Below are positions 4,557 through 8,330 of a DNA stretch of 8,330 bases, piece by piece. A program made the position numbers and the translations under genes. Every line of letters begins with the position of its first letter. Within the stretch, counting starts at the first letter, position 1. Where the stretch lies: NCBI GenBank assembly GCA_019308525.1, contig JAFDIC010000157.1, positions 1 through 8,330 on the forward strand, read 5' to 3'. The stretch comes from Deltaproteobacteria bacterium (GTDB lineage: Bacteria; Desulfobacterota; DSM-4660; Desulfatiglandales; HGW-15). The notes beneath the pieces are model-generated. The model was given only the letters and a program-made list of their open reading frames with translations, ran no database searches and had not been told where the DNA came from.

Positions 4557-4737
4557 CCGCAGCAAGCTGCGGTGTATCAGGAATTCAGGAGCCAGAATAG
4601 AACAACCCTACAAGCGGGTTCATATTGGCCTTGTTCTTCTCGTATGAACCTTCAAGGAGAAAGTTTCATCATCGTTCAATCCGGGCTCTTTTGCCCGGCG
4701 GCCCCGCTGGATTCTGAATCCTGGCTCCTGGATTCTT
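4557..4737. repeat. Nested inverted-repeat element in a long leader (interspersed-repeat-like)
   Basis: A hairpin CCGCAGC/GCTGCGG at 4557-4572 precedes a long inverted repeat. Arm 4579-4598 pairs with 4718-4737 over 20 positions with one mismatch and two wobbles; its core is CAGGAGCCAG against CTGGCTCCTG. Between the arms are two further hairpins: GGTTCATA/TATGAACC (4617-4624 with 4643-4650) and CCGGGC/GCCCGG (4681-4698). The arrangement resembles non-coding interspersed repeats that I recall from deltaproteobacterial genomes, with CCGCAGCAAGCTGCGG and 'ATTCAGGAGCCAGAAT'-like text. Family membership is from memory only. No open reading frame here is credible. The rest of 4323-4823 holds only the two promoters and leader sequence. 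Confidence 0.55.
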
Positions 4738-4823
4738 CCCGGGCATATCGCGGCATAGCCAGTCCACATGACCACGCCCACAGGGCGCGGATTTCTACAA
4801 CCAATTAGACAGGAGGTTTCATT

Positions 4824-5087
4824 ATGGCTGAAGAACCGGTAGGGGTAGTGGTAAAATTCTTTGCAAAGCCCAGCGTGGCCGCCATAGAAGTGACCCGCGG
4901 GACCATCAAGAAGGGGGATATCCTCAAGTACAAGGGCCACACCACGGATTTCTCGGAAGAAGTGACCAGCATGGAAAAAGATAATCAATCGATTGACGAG
5001 GCCAAAGTCGGTGATCTCGTTGGGATCAAGGTCAAGGAAAGGGTAAGGGAGAACGATAAGGTTTACAAGGTGGTGGAGGACTCCTGA
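4824..5087 (+). CDS. Small translation-factor-like protein (EF-Tu domain 2 fold)
   Basis: The 87 residues correspond to a single beta-barrel like domain 2 of EF-Tu/IF-2. VGVVVKFFAKPSVAAIEVTR is the first strands, GTIKKGDILKYKGHTTDF the turn typical of translational GTPases, and AKVGDLVGIKVKERVRENDKVYKV the closing strands. There is no GTPase domain. Stand-alone proteins of this type are found in anaerobic bacteria and archaea, often near U32 peptidases involved in tRNA or rRNA modification; no such neighbour is visible here, and the function is unknown. A near-perfect AGGAGG seven bases before the ATG predicts strong translation. Its last 25 bases overlap the end of the convergent gene at 5063-5605. 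Confidence 0.82.
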   Translation: MAEEPVGVVVKFFAKPSVAAIEVTRGTIKKGDILKYKGHTTDFSEEVTSMEKDNQSIDEAKVGDLVGIKVKERVRENDKVYKVVEDS

Positions 5088-5605
5088 ATCATTTCCAGGG
5101 CCTTTGGGATTAATTTCCTGATCAGCTCCTCCTTCTCCATGGTACTTGCAGCGCAAAAGGCCTCGTAGGCCGGATGATTCGAGCTGAGGGTGGGGGTGTC
5201 CGCCCTCAGGCCCGGGGCCAGGCTTTCAAAATCAACAACGAGCTCCACCAGGGTGCACTCGTCGCCCGGGTAACTTTCCAGCCACCCCAGTCTCTTCATA
5301 TACTCGTAACGTATCAGGTCCAGCAGAAAAAGGTGCCGATCCATTACCGCGATCTGTTCCTTGGGCGGCAGTTCATTGAAATCAAAGGCCGAACCCACTC
5401 CAGTGACGTTCATTATCAGGTCAAGCAAGTAAAATGAACTCCTGTTCCTTCCCTCAGCAAGGAAAACAAGGGTCTTGTCGGAGATTTGCCCGATGGTGGT
5501 TGCGAGGCCGAAAGATTCACCGAACTTGCTCTGCCAGTTCCTGAAGGCCCGCTTTGCATACTTCCCCAGTCTAGCATCATCTAAGTGGATCACCTTGTCT
5601 GACAT
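5063..5605 (-). CDS. Conserved-looking protein of unknown function
   Basis: I do not recognise this 180-residue protein. From MSDKVIHLDDARLGKYAKRA it is soluble and mostly helical, with no signal peptide or membrane segment. It has a hydrophobic helical middle (SSFYLLDLIMNVTGVGSAFD) and an acidic patch, DFNELPPKEQIAVMDRHLFL. The C-terminal part ends in a helix EELIRKLIPKALEMIQ. It contains two cysteines, at ECTL and FCAA, and no obvious catalytic motif. I chose the ATG at 5605 because the sequence becomes protein-like there; an ATG at 5614 and a TTG at 5623 are possible. It starts 33 bases after the zinc-ribbon gene on the same strand and its end overlaps the convergent EF-Tu-like gene by 25 bp. 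Confidence 0.7.
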   Translation of the reverse strand: MSDKVIHLDDARLGKYAKRAFRNWQSKFGESFGLATTIGQISDKTLVFLAEGRNRSSFYLLDLIMNVTGVGSAFDFNELPPKEQIAVMDRHLFLLDLIRYEYMKRLGWLESYPGDECTLVELVVDFESLAPGLRADTPTLSSNHPAYEAFCAASTMEKEELIRKLIPKALEMIQESSTTL

Positions 5606-5638
5606 ATGTTCCATGCCTGTCAAGCGGATTCCGTTCCC

Positions 5639-5992
5639 CTAATCAAGAGGATAGCCACACCTCCGGCAACTTCCTTCCTTGAGCTGCATATAACCGCATT
5701 CCGGACACCTGGTAAAGCAGTCCATGGGCTTTATCTCAACGGGCTTGGCATATCTCTGGTCTTCTCCCGTCACGCCGTCATTTTCTATCCTCACCCTACC
5801 TCCCGCCGCCTGCACCGCCTCGGCATAGTTCCGGGCAAAAGCCAGGGTCATGTTTCTCTTCAGGGTAATCGGCGCCCTCTGAATCATGGCCTCGACCGCT
5901 TCAGCCTCAACCCCCAGCTTTGACATGTTTGCCCTGAATAGGGCTTCACCAACGCTCAAGCTCAGGAAAACAACCCGGTACCTCTTTTCCAT
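5639..5992 (-). CDS. L7/L12-like domain protein with C-terminal zinc ribbon
   Basis: This protein has 117 residues. Residues 4-70 follow the pattern of the ribosomal L7/L12 C-terminal domain: RYRVVFLSLSVGEALFRANM, then VEAMIQRAPITLKRNMTLAF, then AVQAAGGRVRIEN. It keeps the 'V-x(5)-AP..LK' and 'AGGxV' positions of that fold. A C-terminal zinc ribbon has C96-x2-C99-x9-C109-x2-C112 (CPECGYMQLKEGSCRRCGYP). Such small domains usually mediate protein-protein contacts, sometimes with nucleic acid binding by the ribbon, but no function is established. The ATG at 5992 has AAGGG only two bases away, a weak site. It sits 132 bases after pyrG and 33 before the next gene, so an operon is plausible. Confidence 0.75.
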   Translation of the reverse strand: MEKRYRVVFLSLSVGEALFRANMSKLGVEAEAVEAMIQRAPITLKRNMTLAFARNYAEAVQAAGGRVRIENDGVTGEDQRYAKPVEIKPMDCFTRCPECGYMQLKEGSCRRCGYPLD

Positions 5993-6124
5993 CGCCCTTC
6001 ACTACAAACCACACTCGTTTTGATCCCAACACACCTTCTTTGACTGTATCATCCTGGCCAGCCCTTTCAAGCACCGCGAGGACCAAGGTTCCCTTTCCGG
6101 AGTGGGCCCCAACACCCTGTCGGT

Positions 6125-7708
6125 TCATCTGTCCATGCAGGCTTTTACGAACCCGTAGAAAAGCGGGGCAGGTGCCTCCATTCTGGACTTGAGTTCCGGG
6201 TGAGATTGGGTGGCAATGAAGAATTTGTGATTTGGTAGTTCGCTGAATTCTACCAGCTTTCCATCAGGCGAGCATCCAGAGAATACCATGCCCTTGTCCC
6301 TTAGGATCTTGTGAAACCTGGGATTGACCTCATACCGATGACGATGTCTTTCAGAGACTTCCGCCGATCCATAAAGGGCCCGGGTCAAGGTCCCCTCTTT
6401 CAGTACTGCCGGGTAAGCCCCCAATCTCATTGTTCCCCCCTTCTCCGTGATTCCCCTTTGCTCCGGCAGGATATCGATTACAGGGTATGGGGTATTCGGG
6501 TCTATTTCAGTGGAATTCGCCCCCTCCAACCCGCATACGTTCCTGGCGAATTCGATTACTGCCAGCTGCAACCCGAGGCACAAGCCCAGGAAGGGTATGT
6601 TTCCCTCCCTGGCCAGGCGGATAACCTCTATTTTCCCCTCTGTACCCCTTGCGCCGAATCCGCCCGGTACGACCACGCCGTCAATACCATCCAAGATTGA
6701 TATATCCTTGAGATCCGTAGTCTCTACCCACTTGAGTCTAATCTTGCAGCTCAAATGGGCCGAGCAATGGTTGAAGGATTCTATGATAGAGGCATAAGAA
6801 TCTTCCAGTTTCGTGTACTTCCCGCACATGGCCACGGTAATCTCACTCGTGGGGTTGCGGAGATTTTCAATCAACTGCTTCCACTTCCTCAGGTCCGGGG
6901 GGCTGTAAATATTCAGCTTCTTGTGCAGGATTTCTGCCAATCCCTCCTGTTCAAAGATGAGGGGGATTTCATAGATATCTTCAACGTCAAGCCCGGTGAT
7001 GACGGCTTCTGGATCCACATCACAGAAGTTTGATATCTTGGTCTTTATCTCCTTTGTCAGAAACTGGGAACATCTGCCTATGATTACGTCGGGGAATATC
7101 CCCCTTTGCTTCAGGAGGTTGACGCTCTGCTGCGTGGGCTTGGACTTCTGTTCATTAACCCCGTATGGGATCGGCACATAGGTCAGATGTATGTAGATGA
7201 TATTCTCCCTGCCCACGTCTTCCTTCATCTGCCTCATGGACTCCAGGAACAGCTCGTTCTCAATATCACCAACCGTCCCTCCGATCTCAACAATCACCAG
7301 GTCCGCTGATTCCTTCTCGGCAACATCAAAGATATGGCTCTTGATCACGTCTGTGACATGGGGAATGTACTGAACCGTCTTCCCCAGGTAGTCACCTCTC
7401 CTCTCCTTTTGCCGGACCGTGTCAAAGACCTTGCCCATGGTAAGGTTCCATTTTGATTTGCAAGTGACCCCGAGAAACCTCTCATAATGCCCGAAGTCCA
7501 TGTCCACTTCTCCCCCGTCATCCAGCACAAAGACCTCGCCATGCTCAAAGGGATTCATGGTTCCAGGATCCACATTCAAATACCCGTCACATTTGATGGG
7601 AATAATCCTGAGTCTGGTTGAGAGGAGCTGACCGATAGAGGCGGAGGCTATCCCCTTGCCTAAGCCTGATAGGACTCCACCCGTGACAATAATGAATTTG
7701 GTGGGCAT
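6125..7708 (-). CDS. pyrG: CTP synthase, atypical sequence type
   Basis: This 527-residue protein converts UTP, ATP and glutamine to CTP, the last step of CTP synthesis. The amidoligase domain (1-265) begins FIIVTGGVLSGLGKG with the P-loop lysine at 18. Metal ligands corresponding to E. coli Asp72 and Glu140 appear at Asp71 and Glu141. The glutaminase domain (about 290-527) has PGGFGARG, nucleophile Cys377 in GLCLGLQ, and His503/Glu505 in QSHPE. Several usual motifs differ: KCDGYLNVD where most bacteria have KLDPYxNVD, MNPFEHGEVFVLDDGGEVDM for the MSP...TDDGAETDL block, and QSHPELKS for QFHPEFxS. The ATG at 7708 matches the family start but has no clear Shine-Dalgarno. A frame reaching 7771 would add 21 residues that cover a promoter-like sequence. 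Confidence 0.95.
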   Translation of the reverse strand: MPTKFIIVTGGVLSGLGKGIASASIGQLLSTRLRIIPIKCDGYLNVDPGTMNPFEHGEVFVLDDGGEVDMDFGHYERFLGVTCKSKWNLTMGKVFDTVRQKERRGDYLGKTVQYIPHVTDVIKSHIFDVAEKESADLVIVEIGGTVGDIENELFLESMRQMKEDVGRENIIYIHLTYVPIPYGVNEQKSKPTQQSVNLLKQRGIFPDVIIGRCSQFLTKEIKTKISNFCDVDPEAVITGLDVEDIYEIPLIFEQEGLAEILHKKLNIYSPPDLRKWKQLIENLRNPTSEITVAMCGKYTKLEDSYASIIESFNHCSAHLSCKIRLKWVETTDLKDISILDGIDGVVVPGGFGARGTEGKIEVIRLAREGNIPFLGLCLGLQLAVIEFARNVCGLEGANSTEIDPNTPYPVIDILPEQRGITEKGGTMRLGAYPAVLKEGTLTRALYGSAEVSERHRHRYEVNPRFHKILRDKGMVFSGCSPDGKLVEFSELPNHKFFIATQSHPELKSRMEAPAPLFYGFVKACMDR

Positions 7709-7742
7709 TTTGGGTATTTTTGGTCCGAGATTGTTGATGTAA

Positions 7743-7771
7743 TATTTATCCTGATCGGGAAGCATAGTCAA
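7743..7771 (-). promoter_or_regulatory. Candidate pyrG promoter
   Basis: On the minus strand TTGACT (7771-7766) is separated by 17 bases from TAAATA (7748-7743), placing a start near 7736 and leaving a leader of about 28 bases before the ATG at 7708. The -35 is good and the -10 only moderate. If used, it rules out the longer N-terminus that begins at 7771. Between here and der lie an A9 tract (7831-7839) and no clear plus-strand promoter. Confidence 0.35.
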
Positions 7772-7870
7772 GGCGAAAAATTCTTGTGGCCATCCGAGTT
7801 CTTCATGATGTATTGTTCATATCAAGACGCAAAAAAAAACACAGTGTCCTGGGGGAGATGACTCTTAATC

Positions 7871-8330
7871 ATGGGCCTGACAGTTGCCATAGTGGGAAGA
7901 CCCAATGTGGGAAAATCCACGCTCTTCAATCGCCTCTCCAGATCCAGGGATGCCCTCGTGGATAACCAGCCGGGCATTACGAGAGACCGCTTGTACGCTT
8001 CTGTTCATTGGGAGGGCAAGCAGATCACCCTGATCGACACCGGGGGATATGATGACATAGGTACCCACCCCTTTCACTCCGAGGTGAAGGAGCAAATAGC
8101 CTTGGGCGTGGAGGAGGCGGATCGCATCATCTTCATGGTAGATGGACGTCAAGGGCTGATGCCAGGAGACGAGGAGATCGCCGGATTTCTTCGCAGGAGG
8201 GAAAAGGAGGTCTATCTGGCCGTGAACAAGATTGACGGCCCTGAACTTGAGGGCCTGGTCTCGGAATTCTACGACCTCGGCATAGAAAAGGTGTATCCCC
8301 TCTCCGCTGCTCATGGCTATGGATTGAAAT
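7871..8330 (+). CDS. der: Ribosome-assembly GTPase Der (EngA), N-terminal part (cut by window edge)
   Basis: The first 153 residues cover most of the first of Der's two tandem GTPase domains; the second GTPase domain and KH-like domain lie beyond the window. All five G motifs are visible: GRPNVGKST (9-17), the switch-I threonine in PGITRDR, DTGG, NKID, and SAAHGYG near the edge. Der is an essential GTPase in 50S subunit maturation. The start is ATG 7871, giving MGLTVAIVGRPNVGK. GGGGGAG (7851-7857) is 13 bases upstream, farther than ideal. The gene is divergent from pyrG with 162 bases between the two start codons. Because the partial frame has no stop in the window it is easily overlooked. 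Confidence 0.95.
   Translation, partial: MGLTVAIVGRPNVGKSTLFNRLSRSRDALVDNQPGITRDRLYASVHWEGKQITLIDTGGYDDIGTHPFHSEVKEQIALGVEEADRIIFMVDGRQGLMPGDEEIAGFLRRREKEVYLAVNKIDGPELEGLVSEFYDLGIEKVYPLSAAHGYGLK

Noticed and set aside
4681..4698. CCGGGC-TCTTTT-GCCCGG hairpin as an intrinsic terminator
   Set aside because: A GC-rich stem is present but no U-tract follows on either strand; it belongs to the nested repeat element.
4620..5156. A 178-codon minus-strand frame across the repeat element and the EF-Tu-like gene
   Set aside because: It is antisense to a gene with a perfect ribosome binding site and recognisable fold, and its composition is rich in His, Gly and Arg as in shadow frames.
5946..6128. A 60-codon frame starting with an ATGA overlap at the pyrG stop
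   Set aside because: The overlap is suggestive of coupling, but there is no ribosome binding site or recognisable motif, and it overlaps the L7/L12-like gene by 47 bases in another frame. It is not excluded; a proteomic hit or conservation in relatives would revive it.
7709..7771. A 21-residue N-terminal extension of PyrG
   Set aside because: PyrG normally starts as at 7708. The extension begins with TTG, lacks a ribosome binding site and coincides with a promoter-like TTGACT-N17-TAAATA.
7865..8314. A 149-codon minus-strand frame opposite der
   Set aside because: It is the antisense shadow of a clear Der GTPase domain with all G motifs on the plus strand.

Overview
The window looks like a chromosomal segment of an anaerobic, deltaproteobacterial-type organism (Desulfobacterota, possibly Syntrophobacter-like). 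This is inferred from family resemblance and moderate GC; no rRNA or marker search was possible. It mixes housekeeping genes (pyrG, der, a tRNA, a NUDIX hydrolase) with an accessory segment at the left end that looks like the head of a surface-polysaccharide locus.

Left part (1-3060, all genes on the minus strand, so transcription runs right to left): a winged-helix/Rossmann fusion regulator overlaps a NusG/UpxY/RfaH-like antiterminator by 4 bases (ATGA). A 264-base untranslated leader follows, then an NAD-dependent sugar-nucleotide epimerase/dehydratase. A vapBC toxin-antitoxin pair comes next, cut by the window edge. The leader contains a three-way-junction RNA fold ending at the epimerase ribosome binding site, two mutually exclusive hairpins, a 9-bp hairpin and an ops-like motif. 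Upstream of the regulator lie two matching dyads 30 bp apart and a separate perfect palindrome. Together these suggest a self-contained module: an autoregulated sensor-regulator, a dedicated antiterminator and a structured target leader.

Middle (3060-5090): a small membrane protein and a cysteine-rich DUF6485-type protein on the plus strand converge on a tRNA-Pro(CGG). That tRNA sits just downstream of a CoA-pyrophosphatase-type NUDIX gene on the minus strand. A 500-bp intergenic region holds an extended -10 promoter for the NUDIX/tRNA unit and a good sigma70 promoter reading the other way. It also holds a roughly 180-bp interspersed-repeat-like element with nested inverted repeats, lying in the long leader of a small EF-Tu-domain-2-like protein.

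Right part (5060-8330): on the minus strand pyrG (an atypical CTP synthase sequence type) is followed by an L7/L12-like plus zinc-ribbon protein and an unrecognised 180-aa protein. The tail of the last overlaps the end of the EF-Tu-like gene by 25 bp. Divergent from pyrG, the start of der (EngA) runs off the window. I saw no CRISPR array, insertion sequence, or convincing intrinsic terminator with a U-tract.
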